Virus record (IMG/VR): IMGVR_UViG_3300037153_000540
Span: 1-52,429 of that record
Direction: 5' to 3' (one strand)
DNA length: 52,429 nucleotides
Origin: a virus
The notes below the pieces were generated by a model. That model saw only the letters and a list, made by a program, of their open reading frames with translations. It was not told the origin of the DNA and did no database searches. Made by a program: the position numbers and the translations under genes. Shown one piece after another: positions 29,077 through 38,084 of the stretch. Every line of letters begins with the position of its first letter. The stretch's first letter is position 1.

Positions 29077-29403
29077 ATGGCACGCACGGTCCTTTCCGTC
29101 ACGAAGGCCGTACGCGGCGGTGTCGCATCACCGACCGAGGCGAACGGCGACAGCACCAACGGCCACGTCGTCACCAATACCGGCAAGACGATCATCACCG
29201 TCCGGAACGCGGACACCAACCCGCACTCCGTCACGTTCATCACGCCCGGCACGGTCGACGGGCAGGCGGTAGGCGATCGCGTGGTCAGCATTCCGGCCAG
29301 CAGCAGCCGCGACTTCGGTGGCCTGCCGACCAGCGTGTACGGCTCGCAGATGCAGATCGATGTGGATTCCTCGCAGCTGAAGCTCGTCGCCCGCGAGCCC
29401 TGA
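29077..29403 (+). CDS. small beta-sandwich tail-region protein
   Basis: A 108-residue protein with strands typical of an immunoglobulin-like fold (KTIITVRNADTNPHSVTFIT; SSSRDFGGLPTSVYGSQMQI). Such genes sit beside the major tail gene in actinophages and may decorate the tail or capsid. Confidence 0.55.
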   Translation: MARTVLSVTKAVRGGVASPTEANGDSTNGHVVTNTGKTIITVRNADTNPHSVTFITPGTVDGQAVGDRVVSIPASSSRDFGGLPTSVYGSQMQIDVDSSQLKLVAREP

Positions 29404-29406
29404 GAC

Positions 29407-29446
29407 GCCGGCCGGCCGGGTTCCCTGGGCGGGTGGCCCGGCCGGC
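29407..29446 (+). terminator. GC-rich hairpin
   Basis: GCCGGCCGGG (29411-29420) pairs with CCCGGCCGGC (29437-29446) around a 16-nt loop. No T-run; a transcript processing or attenuation site is possible. Confidence 0.45.
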
Positions 29447-29483
29447 GCGGCCAGCATCACCCGCCGCCGTATGGAGGAAGTCC

Positions 29484-29672
29484 GTGCCCGATTACCCGGT
29501 GTACGAGAAGAACGGCAAGACGCAGATCGCCGCGACGCCGCAGCGCGAGATCGAGCTGCAGTTCGACGGCTGGCAGAAGCAGAGCGGTCCGGCCACACCG
29601 GCCAGCGATGACACCGGCTCGGCGGGCGCCGCCGCGTCCAGCCAGGCCAAGCAGTCCAAGTCCAGCAAGTAG
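29484..29672 (+). CDS. small tail-region protein
   Basis: A 62-residue protein from GTG with a good GGAGGAAG ribosome site. It starts PDYPVYEKNGKTQIAATPQR and ends in a Ser/Lys-rich tail. The family lies before tail chaperones in actinophages; the function is unknown. Confidence 0.55.
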   Translation: MPDYPVYEKNGKTQIAATPQREIELQFDGWQKQSGPATPASDDTGSAGAAASSQAKQSKSSK

Positions 29673-29688
29673 CAGGAGGAACCCGCCC

Positions 29689-30027
29689 ATGAGCAACACC
29701 CGCAACACCCGGCCGCGCGCGGCGGCCAAACCGAAGGTCGCGATCGACATGGACAAGCTGGAGCGCGAGGGCGCTCCGGAGGAGCTGTTCGTGGCGCGCG
29801 TCGGCGGCAAGGAGTTCACCTTCGCCGACCCGATGGAGACCGAGTGGCAGGACCTGGTGGTGATCTCCCCCCAGGACACCATCCTGTTCCTGAAGGCCCT
29901 GCTCGGTGAGCAGTACACCGACTTCGCGAAGCACCGCATGCCGTTCTGGAAGCTCGGCCAGCTCGTCCGCGCGGTCCAGGAGTACTACGGCATGATCCCG
30001 GAAGGCAGCGCCTCGCCGAATGCATAA
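29689..30027 (+). CDS. tail assembly chaperone, G domain
   Basis: A 112-residue protein. GGKEFTFADPMETEWQDLVV, LFLKALLGEQYTDFAKHRMP and FWKLGQLVRAVQEYYG are the G part of the G/GT chaperone pair that loads the tape measure. In most siphophages GT is made by ribosomal frameshifting at the end of G. Here an HNH gene intervenes, and a second frame (30589) carries its own G-like domain fused to T. Confidence 0.8.
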   Translation: MSNTRNTRPRAAAKPKVAIDMDKLEREGAPEELFVARVGGKEFTFADPMETEWQDLVVISPQDTILFLKALLGEQYTDFAKHRMPFWKLGQLVRAVQEYYGMIPEGSASPNA

Positions 30028-30059
30028 AATGAAGTGAAGCTTTCGGCTATCATTTATCG

Positions 30060-30608
30060 GTGGCCAGAACCGTTATCTGTAAAGACTGCCGGGGATCATT
30101 CGAAGCTGGACCTACCGGAGTCTTGCCCACGCGATGCCAGCCATGCCGTAAAACATGGAGGGCCGCACAGCAGCGGGCCGATCAAGGCCGGAGAAACGAG
30201 CAGCAGAGGCGCAGGAGAAAGGCGGCGGCAGAGGCCAGGGAGGCGCTGCCCAGCCCCTCCCTCATATGCGAGATGTGCGGTGTGACGTTCAAGCGGAGAA
30301 GCCGGAAGGGCCCTCCGGCGAAGCGGTGCTATCTCTGCAACTGCTTCGTGATCGCTGTCGGTCAGGCCCGCCGCCATCATCTTGCCGATGGCGGAAGCTT
30401 CACGGGCATCGAGGTCTTCGAGCGCGACGAGTACCGGTGCTACCTGTGCGGTGGTCTGTGCACGGGCGACTACCCAGCCCCGATGTCCCCATCCATGGAC
30501 CATGTGAAGCCCATTTCAAGGGGCGGCCACCATACGCTTGAGAATGTCAAGACTGCGCACCTGCTCTGCAACATGAGCAAGGGCATCAATGAACTTGGAT
30601 CGGCTTGA
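30060..30608 (+). CDS. HNH homing endonuclease between tail chaperones
   Basis: A 182-residue protein from GTG. An N-terminal finger (CKDCRGSFEAGPTGVLPTRC), a basic linker, a second Cys cluster (CEMCGVTFKRRSRKGPPAKR then CYLC) and the HNH core (YRCYLCGGLCTGDYPAP, MDHVKPISRGGHHTLENVKT, AHLLCNMSKG) identify it. GC is lower than in the tail genes. Its last 20 bp overlap the start of the G-T fusion gene. Confidence 0.88.
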   Translation: MARTVICKDCRGSFEAGPTGVLPTRCQPCRKTWRAAQQRADQGRRNEQQRRRRKAAAEAREALPSPSLICEMCGVTFKRRSRKGPPAKRCYLCNCFVIAVGQARRHHLADGGSFTGIEVFERDEYRCYLCGGLCTGDYPAPMSPSMDHVKPISRGGHHTLENVKTAHLLCNMSKGINELGSA

Positions 30609-31263
30609 CAACGATGGCTCGCCATTCACGTTCGTTCTACATGGCAGGTCCCGGACAACAAGAAACCCTAACGAGCTTCTCTGGCAAGAAATTCTAGCGG
30701 CACTCTCAAATCCATCGGTCTTTCTTGGGCTGGTAGTCGAAGATTCCCAGCTGAGAATCGTCCGATGGAAGCTGCAGGCGCTGGTTGATGCCTGGCGAGA
30801 TCACCACGATCTTCCCGGAACCCGAGAATGCCATCGGCTGATCTACCTCCTCGAACGCTACGGCGATGCCATTGAGCGAGACCTGTTCGACCGGAGCGGG
30901 GATCTCACCGATCTGTGGACATCGCGCCGGTGGCGGCTGCTGCTGAACGTCATCGACGGTCTGCCGTCGAACAGCCACTACGTGGCGGCGCTCGCCGACG
31001 ATGACGAGCTGGCCGAGAACTCTCCGCCGCCGAAGGCTCGGCCGCCGAGGCTGACCGAGTTCAGCCCGGAAGCCGCGGCGATCATCGACCGGCTCGGGGA
31101 CGTGATCACCGCGGTCATCGCCGCGGCCGGCGGAACACCACCGAGCATCGAACCGTACCCGCGCCCGGTCACCGCGGCGGAACGCATGAAGCAACGGAGC
31201 CGCTGGCGCGCCCACGAGGACCTCGTCGCCCGCCTGCTCCCGCACAAGAGACGAACCAGCTGA
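30589..31263 (+). CDS. tail assembly chaperone, G-T fusion
   Basis: A 224-residue protein. Residues about 8-85 (SPFTFVLHGRSRTTRNPNEL, LLWQEILAALSNPSVFLGLV, VRWKLQALVDAWRDHHDLPG) are a second, diverged G domain. Residues 90-145 (RYGDAIERDLF, RRWRLLLNVIDGLPSNSHY) and the helical tail are the T part. So GT is encoded in one frame with no frameshift. The first 300 bp are distinctly lower in GC than the remainder, marking a recombination join near 30900-30950. Confidence 0.8.
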   Translation: MNLDRLDNDGSPFTFVLHGRSRTTRNPNELLWQEILAALSNPSVFLGLVVEDSQLRIVRWKLQALVDAWRDHHDLPGTRECHRLIYLLERYGDAIERDLFDRSGDLTDLWTSRRWRLLLNVIDGLPSNSHYVAALADDDELAENSPPPKARPPRLTEFSPEAAAIIDRLGDVITAVIAAAGGTPPSIEPYPRPVTAAERMKQRSRWRAHEDLVARLLPHKRRTS

Positions 31264-31287
31264 GTGCCGGGGCGGGGGTGATCTTTC

Positions 31288-34200
31288 ATGCCCGCCCAGG
31301 CAGGAAGCGCGTACATCCCGATCAGGCCCGACCTGACGGGGTTCCACAAGACGATCCAGAAGGAGCTTCAGGCCGCGCTAGGGCCGATCGTCGCGCGGAT
31401 CGCGAAGCAGATCGGCGTCGACCTCAAGGACGGCATCGGGCAGGGCCTCGGTGACCCGGTGTCCGGGCCGCTGGAGGAGTCGACCCGCAAGCAGCGGTCG
31501 AAGGCACCCAAGGATGGCGAGCAGATCGGCGGCGCGTTCGCCGGCGCGTTCAAGCGCCGCGTCACGGACGCGCTGAAGTCGTTGCCGAAGGCGGAGATCA
31601 CCGCCGACTCCTCCGAAGCGGACCGCAAGGTCGCCGAGCTCCGCACCCGCATGGCGGAGCTGTCGAAGAAGACCATCGGCATCGACATCGATGCCGCCGC
31701 GGCACTCGCCGAGCTGTCCGCGATCAAATCGGCGCTCGCCGACGTCGGCCAGAACGCCTCGATCGACGTACGCGCCGACACCGCGGCGGCGATCCGGCAG
31801 CTGGATACCGTTCAGGCCACCGTCGACAAGCTCGCCACCGATACCGCCACCGTCGAGGTCGACGCCGACACGGCCGGCGCCGATGCCGCGCTGGCCCTCA
31901 CGGACGCGGAGGTCAAGCGGCTCGACGGCCGAAAGGCCAGCATCGACGTCGATGTGTCCGGCGCGATGTCGGGCCTGGGACGCCTCGCGGGGATGGTCGG
32001 CGGGCTCGCCCCGCTGTTCCTCGGCCTCGGCGCCGCGGGCGTGGCAGGTATCGGCGCTCTCGCCGCCCCGGCCGCTGCCGGCGCCGCCGGGTTCGGTGCG
32101 CTGGCCCTGGTCGCCGTACCGGCCATCACGCGCATCAAGACCGCGCTCGATGCGCAGAACCAGGCCCAGCAGAACAGCGCGGCTACCGCCGTACAGGCGC
32201 AGCAGCGTGCGCTCGCGGAGGCGGGTGCGCAGCAGCAGCTCGCCGCGGCCGTACGGAACGCCGCGGTCGCGCACGCCCAGGCTGTTGATCAGGTTCGTAC
32301 GGCCGAGCAGCAGCTCGCCGCAGCGCAGCAGTCCGCCGTGAACGCGCAGCGTGCATTGACGCAGGCGCGTCTCGACTCGCGACGGGCGTTGCAGGACATG
32401 AAGAACCAGATCATCGACGTCGGTCTGTCCGTGCAGCAGTCCCGCCTCGACGTCGATAGCGCACGCGCGAGCTTGGATCAGATGCGCGCGGCGGCGACGG
32501 CGGCCGCGCAGAACCTCGCGCAGGCCAAGACGGCGCTGGCACAGGCGCAGGCCGCGCAGGCGGCGCTCGGCCCGGGCGGCGGTGACGCGGCGCGCACGCA
32601 GGCGGCGGCGAACGTCGCGGCGGCGCAGGCCGCGGTGAAGGCCGCGCAGCAGCAGAAGGCCGCGCGGGACGCCGACGCGAAGTCCGCGCAGATCGCCTAC
32701 CAGCAGGCCGTGCAGCGTCTCAAGGAGCAGCAGCTTCAGCTCCAGCGGCTGCAGCAGGACGAACGCGCCGCGGCCAAGGCCGGCGTCGACGGCTCCAATC
32801 AGGTCCTCGCCGCCCGGCAGCGCCTGGCGGCGGCGAATCTGCAGATCACCAACAGCGAACGGGCTCTGGCCGCTGCGCGCGCGAATGTCGCGCGGGTCGA
32901 CGCGAACTCCCGTGATCAGATCGCCTCGGCGCAGCGCGGCGTGACGCAGGCGTCGCTGCAGGGCGCGGCCGCGAACTCCGCGCTCACGCAGTCGGTGGCG
33001 GCGCTGTCCCCGGCCGCGCGCGGGCTGATGGGCGCCTGGCAGCGGCTCTCCGCGGCGTTCACGACCTGGCAGACGTCCCTGGAGCCGACGGTCCTGCCGG
33101 TGCTGGCGCGTGGCCTGGGGCTCGTGCAGGCCGTGCTGCCGCTTCTGACGCCGCTCGTACGGGGCGCCGCCGCGGCGATGGACACGCTGATCTCAGCAGT
33201 GAAGACAGCGCTGGCGAGCCCGGCTTGGCAGACGTTCTTCGCCACTCTCGGCACCCTGGTCAAGAGCACCTTGATTACGCTCGGGACCGTCTTGATCCAG
33301 GTGGCTACCGCCGTCGTGCGGTTCGCGAACGCGTTCGCTCCGTTCGCTCCGATCGCGCTTGGCTTCATCACCCAGCTCGGAAATCTGTTCTCGATGATCT
33401 TCGGGCAGCTCGGTGCGATGGCGCCTGTCCTCGCGGCGTTCATCGGTGTCCTCGGGCAGCTGTTTCAGGCTGTCGGACCGCTACTCGTTTCGGCGCTGCA
33501 GGGCCTGGCGCCGGTGCTGGCCGGACTGGCGCCGATCTTCGGTGTGGTGATCCGGTCTCTTCAGCCGGTGATCGCCGCGCTGATCGCCGGGCTCCGCCCC
33601 ATCCTCGCCGCCCTGGTGCCCGTCATCGGCCTTGTCATCGGCGCGCTTGGGCAGATCCTCGGCGCCTTGGCGCCGATCCTGCCGGTCCTCGGCCAGTTCA
33701 TCGCGTCGCTGATCACCGGCCTGATGCCGATCCTGCGGCCGATCATCAAGGTGATCACCCAGGTCGCTGTCCAGCTCGCCGGCGCGCTGATCACCGCGCT
33801 GAAGGCGGCTCTGCCGAGCGTCCAGCAGATCGTCATCGCGATCGCCAGTCTCCTGCCTGCGCTGCTGCCGCTGATCCCGCTGTGGGTCAAGTTCGAGCTC
33901 GCGTTGCTCCCGCTGATCCCGACTCTGCTGCGCCTGGTGGCGCTGCTGGTGCAGATCCTGGTGCCGGTGCTGCGCATCGTGATCACGGTGCTGGTCGCGG
34001 TCGCGGGCACGATCCTGAAGATCCTTCTGCCGGTGTTTCGGTTCATGGTGGCGGCCATCACCGCGGCCATCAATTCCGTGCACAAGGTCTTCAAGTGGCT
34101 GTACGACGTGCTGATCGGGCACAGCATCATCCCGGACCTTGTGCACGGCATCCAGCACTGGCTCGGGATCCTCGGTGCCGCGTTCCGTGCGGTGTACACC

Positions 34201-35952
34201 ACCGTGATCCGGCCGGTCGTGCACAGCATCGGCACGGTGATCGACACGGTCTGGAAGGGGACGATCAGGCCGGCGTTCAACGCGATCAAGTCCGCGCTCA
34301 GCTCGGTCGGGCACGCCTTCGGGGTGGCGAGTAGCGCGATCAAGGCTGCTTGGAGCAAGGTCAAGGGCTACGTCGCCTCGCCGGTCCGGTTCTTCGTCGA
34401 GACGGTGTACGACAAGGGTGTCGTCGGCCTGTGGAACAAGGTCATGGGCTGGCTGCACCTCGGCAAGACGGTCGGCACCCTCGCACCGATCCACGTGCCG
34501 GGACTCGCATCGGGCGGTGAGCTGTCTGCCGCTCAGCCGATCTCACCGATGCGCACGAACGGTCCGATGGCGATCGTCGGCGAAGGCAACCCGGCGTACC
34601 CCGAGTACGTCATCCCCACCGACCCAAAGCACCGCGGCCGCGCGGCCGCGCTGTGGGCCGCGGCCGGCGGGGACCTGCAGATGCTGGCTTCCGGTGGTGT
34701 GCTCGGCAGCATCCTGAAGGGCGTTAAGGGAGTCGCCGGGAAGGTCTTCGACCTGGGGAAGGACGCGCTCGGCCTGCTCGCCGACCCGAAGGGCGTCTGG
34801 GACCGGCTCGCGAAGCCGATCCTCGACAAGGTCAAGGGAAGCGGGGCTCTCGGCGCCGGCGACTGGGGTAAGGCGATCGCGGCGGTGCCGCCGAAGCTGC
34901 TCGGCGGGCTGTGGTCGGCTGCCAAGCCGATCATCGACGCTTTCAAGTCGGCGTTCGGTGGTGGCGGCTCGGCGATGGTCGAGCTGGCAAAGACCCAGAT
35001 CGGGTACCGCGAGGGCGCGGGGAACTCCAACAAGTACAGCAACGAGCTCGGCCGTCCACCGGAGGAGTGGTGCGCCGACTTCATCGACTGGCTGGCCCTC
35101 AAGACCAACAACCGCAGTGCCGTTCCGTGGACGGCCAGCGCGCCGGGCATGGCGAACGCATTCGGCTCTCGCTACCAGCCGGGTACCGCTGGCGTTACCC
35201 CTGGCGACATCCTGTTCTTCGGCGGCTCCAAGGGCACGATCTACCACGTCGGCCTGGCGAGCGGTCCGGCGGCAGGTGGTTCCGTGCCGACGATCGCCGG
35301 CAACAGCAGCAACATGGTCAGGGCGTACCGCGGCACTGGGATCGCCGGGTTCGCGCATCCGGCCTACCCCAACCCCGGCAGCATCGGCTCCGCGCCGGGC
35401 AGCCTGATTCACGCCTCTCCGCCCGTGGCGCAGGCGTGGGCTCGGCAGAACCTGAAGAACTACCACTGGTCCCAGAGCCAGTTCGCACCGCTGCTGAGTC
35501 TGTGGAACCGGGAGAGCGGCTGGCGCTGGTCGGCCCGAAACCCGAGCAGCGGCGCGTACGGCATCCCGCAGGCGCTGCCCGGGTCGAAGATGGCGGCGGT
35601 CGGCAGGGACTGGCGAGACAACGCCGGCACCCAGATCAAGTGGGGCCTGGGCTACATCAACAGCCGGTACGGCTCCCCCGGGAACGCCTGGGCGCACAGC
35701 CAGCGCACCGGCTGGTACGACGACGGTGGCTACCTCCAGCCCGGCCTGACGCTGGCCTGGAACGCGACCCGGAAGCCAGAACCGGTGTTCTCCCACGACC
35801 AGTGGAACACCCTCGCCGCCGCCACCCGCGGCGGTGACGGCGCGACGTACGAGACGACGTACAACCTGCACCACCGCGATATCACGCTCCCGCAGCTGCA
35901 GGCGCTGCAGCGGCAGCAGGAAGCCCGGCAGCGTGTGGGGAGGCCGCGGTAG
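31288..35952 (+). CDS. tape measure protein with two C-terminal wall-hydrolase domains
   Basis: A 1554-residue protein. It has an alpha-helical, Ala/Gln-rich middle (coiled coils about 290-590), many hydrophobic repeats (600-950, e.g. GLVIGALGQILGALAPILPV) and a structured C-terminus. A CHAP/NlpC-like domain starts near 1230 (LAKTQIGYREGAGNSNKYSN, EEWCADFIDWLA with Cys, IYHVGLAS with His). A transglycosylase-like domain starts near 1380 (LLSLWNRESGW with Glu 1409, GAYGIPQALPGSKMAAVG). The protein sets tail length and probably opens the peptidoglycan during DNA entry. Confidence 0.9.
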   Translation: MPAQAGSAYIPIRPDLTGFHKTIQKELQAALGPIVARIAKQIGVDLKDGIGQGLGDPVSGPLEESTRKQRSKAPKDGEQIGGAFAGAFKRRVTDALKSLPKAEITADSSEADRKVAELRTRMAELSKKTIGIDIDAAAALAELSAIKSALADVGQNASIDVRADTAAAIRQLDTVQATVDKLATDTATVEVDADTAGADAALALTDAEVKRLDGRKASIDVDVSGAMSGLGRLAGMVGGLAPLFLGLGAAGVAGIGALAAPAAAGAAGFGALALVAVPAITRIKTALDAQNQAQQNSAATAVQAQQRALAEAGAQQQLAAAVRNAAVAHAQAVDQVRTAEQQLAAAQQSAVNAQRALTQARLDSRRALQDMKNQIIDVGLSVQQSRLDVDSARASLDQMRAAATAAAQNLAQAKTALAQAQAAQAALGPGGGDAARTQAAANVAAAQAAVKAAQQQKAARDADAKSAQIAYQQAVQRLKEQQLQLQRLQQDERAAAKAGVDGSNQVLAARQRLAAANLQITNSERALAAARANVARVDANSRDQIASAQRGVTQASLQGAAANSALTQSVAALSPAARGLMGAWQRLSAAFTTWQTSLEPTVLPVLARGLGLVQAVLPLLTPLVRGAAAAMDTLISAVKTALASPAWQTFFATLGTLVKSTLITLGTVLIQVATAVVRFANAFAPFAPIALGFITQLGNLFSMIFGQLGAMAPVLAAFIGVLGQLFQAVGPLLVSALQGLAPVLAGLAPIFGVVIRSLQPVIAALIAGLRPILAALVPVIGLVIGALGQILGALAPILPVLGQFIASLITGLMPILRPIIKVITQVAVQLAGALITALKAALPSVQQIVIAIASLLPALLPLIPLWVKFELALLPLIPTLLRLVALLVQILVPVLRIVITVLVAVAGTILKILLPVFRFMVAAITAAINSVHKVFKWLYDVLIGHSIIPDLVHGIQHWLGILGAAFRAVYTTVIRPVVHSIGTVIDTVWKGTIRPAFNAIKSALSSVGHAFGVASSAIKAAWSKVKGYVASPVRFFVETVYDKGVVGLWNKVMGWLHLGKTVGTLAPIHVPGLASGGELSAAQPISPMRTNGPMAIVGEGNPAYPEYVIPTDPKHRGRAAALWAAAGGDLQMLASGGVLGSILKGVKGVAGKVFDLGKDALGLLADPKGVWDRLAKPILDKVKGSGALGAGDWGKAIAAVPPKLLGGLWSAAKPIIDAFKSAFGGGGSAMVELAKTQIGYREGAGNSNKYSNELGRPPEEWCADFIDWLALKTNNRSAVPWTASAPGMANAFGSRYQPGTAGVTPGDILFFGGSKGTIYHVGLASGPAAGGSVPTIAGNSSNMVRAYRGTGIAGFAHPAYPNPGSIGSAPGSLIHASPPVAQAWARQNLKNYHWSQSQFAPLLSLWNRESGWRWSARNPSSGAYGIPQALPGSKMAAVGRDWRDNAGTQIKWGLGYINSRYGSPGNAWAHSQRTGWYDDGGYLQPGLTLAWNATRKPEPVFSHDQWNTLAAATRGGDGATYETTYNLHHRDITLPQLQALQRQQEARQRVGRPR

Positions 35953-36897
35953 ATGCCCGTTCTCGTACGCCCCGCAGGCGAAGCCCAGCCCCAGGTACTG
36001 CCCGACGTCGGGATCTGTGTGGCGACGTGGTACGCGCCGGACGGGTCGGTGTGGCCGCTGATGGCGTCCAGCTCGGGGATCATCACCCAGTCCGAAGGCG
36101 TCGACGGGCTCGGCTCGGCTGCGATCACGATCACCAGTGACCCGCGGGCCCGCGGCGGCGCGCGCGTCCGGCACATCCAGCCGGAGACCCGCTCGATCAC
36201 CTGGCCGTTGTACATCTACGGCGACACGCACATGGAGTTCATCACCCGCTGGCGGGCCGTTGAGCGGGCGTTCACCTCGACGAGCGAGCAGGGGCCCGGC
36301 CGCCTCGAGATCGCCCGCCCGGACGGCTCGGCCCGCACCGTCGACGCCTACTACGAATCCGGGTTCGACCCGTCCGGGAAGCAGGGTTACTACATCACCA
36401 GCGACTACTGCGTGCTGTCGCTGTTCTGTGAGGACCCGTACTGGAGGGACGCCCAGCCTCAGCAGATACACCGCGAGTTCGCGTCCGGCGTCGACTTCCA
36501 ATCCCCGTATCCGTCGGTCAGCAGCTCGCAGGTCCTCGGGCACACGACGCTCCTCAATCCGGGCGATGTGGATGCGTGGCCGTCGTGGACGATGACCGGC
36601 CCGGCGTCGATCCTGACCGCGACCCGGCTCGACACCGGTGACGCCTGGACGATCGACCCGGACGCCACCGACATCGGGCACGGTGACCTCGCCGATGGCG
36701 AGTACGTCACCGTCGACACCGATCCGCCGCGGGTGCGGTTCATGGACGGCTCGAACTGGACGGCGGCGCTGGACTGGCCGGGTGCGGTGCTGTGGTCACT
36801 GCCACCCGGGGAGACCGACGTCTCCTTCGACCTCGACGGCGCCGCAGCGGGTAGCGCGGTCGACTTGACCTTCTACCCGAGGTACAAGTCCGCGTGA
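35953..36897 (+). CDS. distal tail protein
   Basis: A 314-residue protein. RHIQPETRSITWPLYIYGDT and YYITSDYCVLSLFCEDPYWR (Dit N-terminal ring domain) and a C-terminal beta domain (LLNPGDVDAWPSWTMTGPAS) fit the siphovirus distal tail family. It follows the tape measure and overlaps the next gene. Confidence 0.75.
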   Translation: MPVLVRPAGEAQPQVLPDVGICVATWYAPDGSVWPLMASSSGIITQSEGVDGLGSAAITITSDPRARGGARVRHIQPETRSITWPLYIYGDTHMEFITRWRAVERAFTSTSEQGPGRLEIARPDGSARTVDAYYESGFDPSGKQGYYITSDYCVLSLFCEDPYWRDAQPQQIHREFASGVDFQSPYPSVSSSQVLGHTTLLNPGDVDAWPSWTMTGPASILTATRLDTGDAWTIDPDATDIGHGDLADGEYVTVDTDPPRVRFMDGSNWTAALDWPGAVLWSLPPGETDVSFDLDGAAAGSAVDLTFYPRYKSA

Positions 36898-38084
36898 GCG
36901 TCCAGCTGCTGGTCACGGACAAGGACCTGGTCGTGCAGGGCGATCCTCTCGATGGCTGGACGGACCTGTCGAGCACGCTCACGTTCAACGAGCCCGGTCC
37001 CGGGCAAGTCACGCTGCCCGCCTATCCGGAGGTCATGGAGCAGCTCCAGCCGGGGAACCGGATGGTCGTCATCCGGGACGGCGGCATCTGGTCGGCCGGG
37101 CCGCTCGAGATACCGCAGGACTTCTCGTGGGGTGTCGGCGGGGATGTGTCCGAGCCGGATCCCGGAAAGGTCACGGTGAGCTTCGCTGACGACCTCGCGC
37201 GGATCGCCGGATATCTGACCTACCCCAACCCGGCGGCGGCGTTCTCCGCGCAGGTGACCGCCACGGACAATGTGTACGCGCTGACCGCGACGAACGCTGA
37301 GACGATCATCCGGACACTGGTCAACCTGAACTGCGGTCCGGGAGCGCTCACAGCGCGGCGCATTGAGAAGCTCGCTCTGGGTGCCGTGGCCGGCGTCGGC
37401 TCGAGCACCTCCATCTCGACGCGGTTCGAGGCGCTGCTCGACGTGTGCCGGACGGTGGCCAGCGGCGACGGGCTCGGTTTCCGTACGCGGCAGGACATGG
37501 CCACCGATCAGATCCTGTTCGAGGTGTACGGACCGGCCGACCGCACGGGCCGCGCGCGGTTCAGCGCTGGCCTCGGCAACCTGCGGAGCGTCTCGTTCAA
37601 GATGTCCGCGCCGACAGCCACCAGTGAGCTGGTCCAAGGCGGTGACACAGGCGCCCGCGCATACGTCGAGGTCACCTCAGGTGCAGACACCGACTGGTAT
37701 CGCGTCGAGAAGCTCGTCGACCAGTCCGGCACCGCCAACGACGTGAACGGCGAACTGACCCAGGCCGGCAATCTCGCGTTCGGCGACGACGGCCCGCAGG
37801 TCACCCTCTCCACGGTCACCGTCGACGTACCGGACGATCCCGGGTACCCCGGGTCAGGGACGATCGCCGGCCGCGACTATGGCCTCGGTGACCGCGTGAC
37901 GATCGTTCTACCGACCGGGCTGGAGGTCGCTGACCTCGTACGGTCTATCACTCTGACCGCGTCCCCCGATTCGGGCGAGCTGGTCACCTCGGTGATCGGC
38001 AGCCAGGACGCGACAACGAACTCGGCCACCGTGAAGGCGGTCCGCGATCTCGCCCGGCGGCTCGGGCGTCTGGAGGCACGATGA
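36894..38084 (+). CDS. tail-tip protein, siphovirus Gp37-like
   Basis: A 396-residue protein from GTG. The start (GWTDLSSTLTFNEPGPGQVT), PGNRMVVIRDGGIWSAGPLE and the C-terminal LGDRVTIVLPTGLEVADLVR match the Gp37-like tail proteins of actinophages, which form the baseplate hub region. Confidence 0.8.
   Translation: MSVQLLVTDKDLVVQGDPLDGWTDLSSTLTFNEPGPGQVTLPAYPEVMEQLQPGNRMVVIRDGGIWSAGPLEIPQDFSWGVGGDVSEPDPGKVTVSFADDLARIAGYLTYPNPAAAFSAQVTATDNVYALTATNAETIIRTLVNLNCGPGALTARRIEKLALGAVAGVGSSTSISTRFEALLDVCRTVASGDGLGFRTRQDMATDQILFEVYGPADRTGRARFSAGLGNLRSVSFKMSAPTATSELVQGGDTGARAYVEVTSGADTDWYRVEKLVDQSGTANDVNGELTQAGNLAFGDDGPQVTLSTVTVDVPDDPGYPGSGTIAGRDYGLGDRVTIVLPTGLEVADLVRSITLTASPDSGELVTSVIGSQDATTNSATVKAVRDLARRLGRLEAR

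Noticed and set aside
33481-34494. A minus-strand frame rich in Asp/Arg/Gln repeats
   Set aside because: The repeats mirror the hydrophobic repeats of the tape measure in another frame; not a gene.
34543-36681. A 712-codon minus-strand frame across the tape measure end and distal tail gene
   Set aside because: Antisense shadow of strongly supported genes, with no motif of its own.
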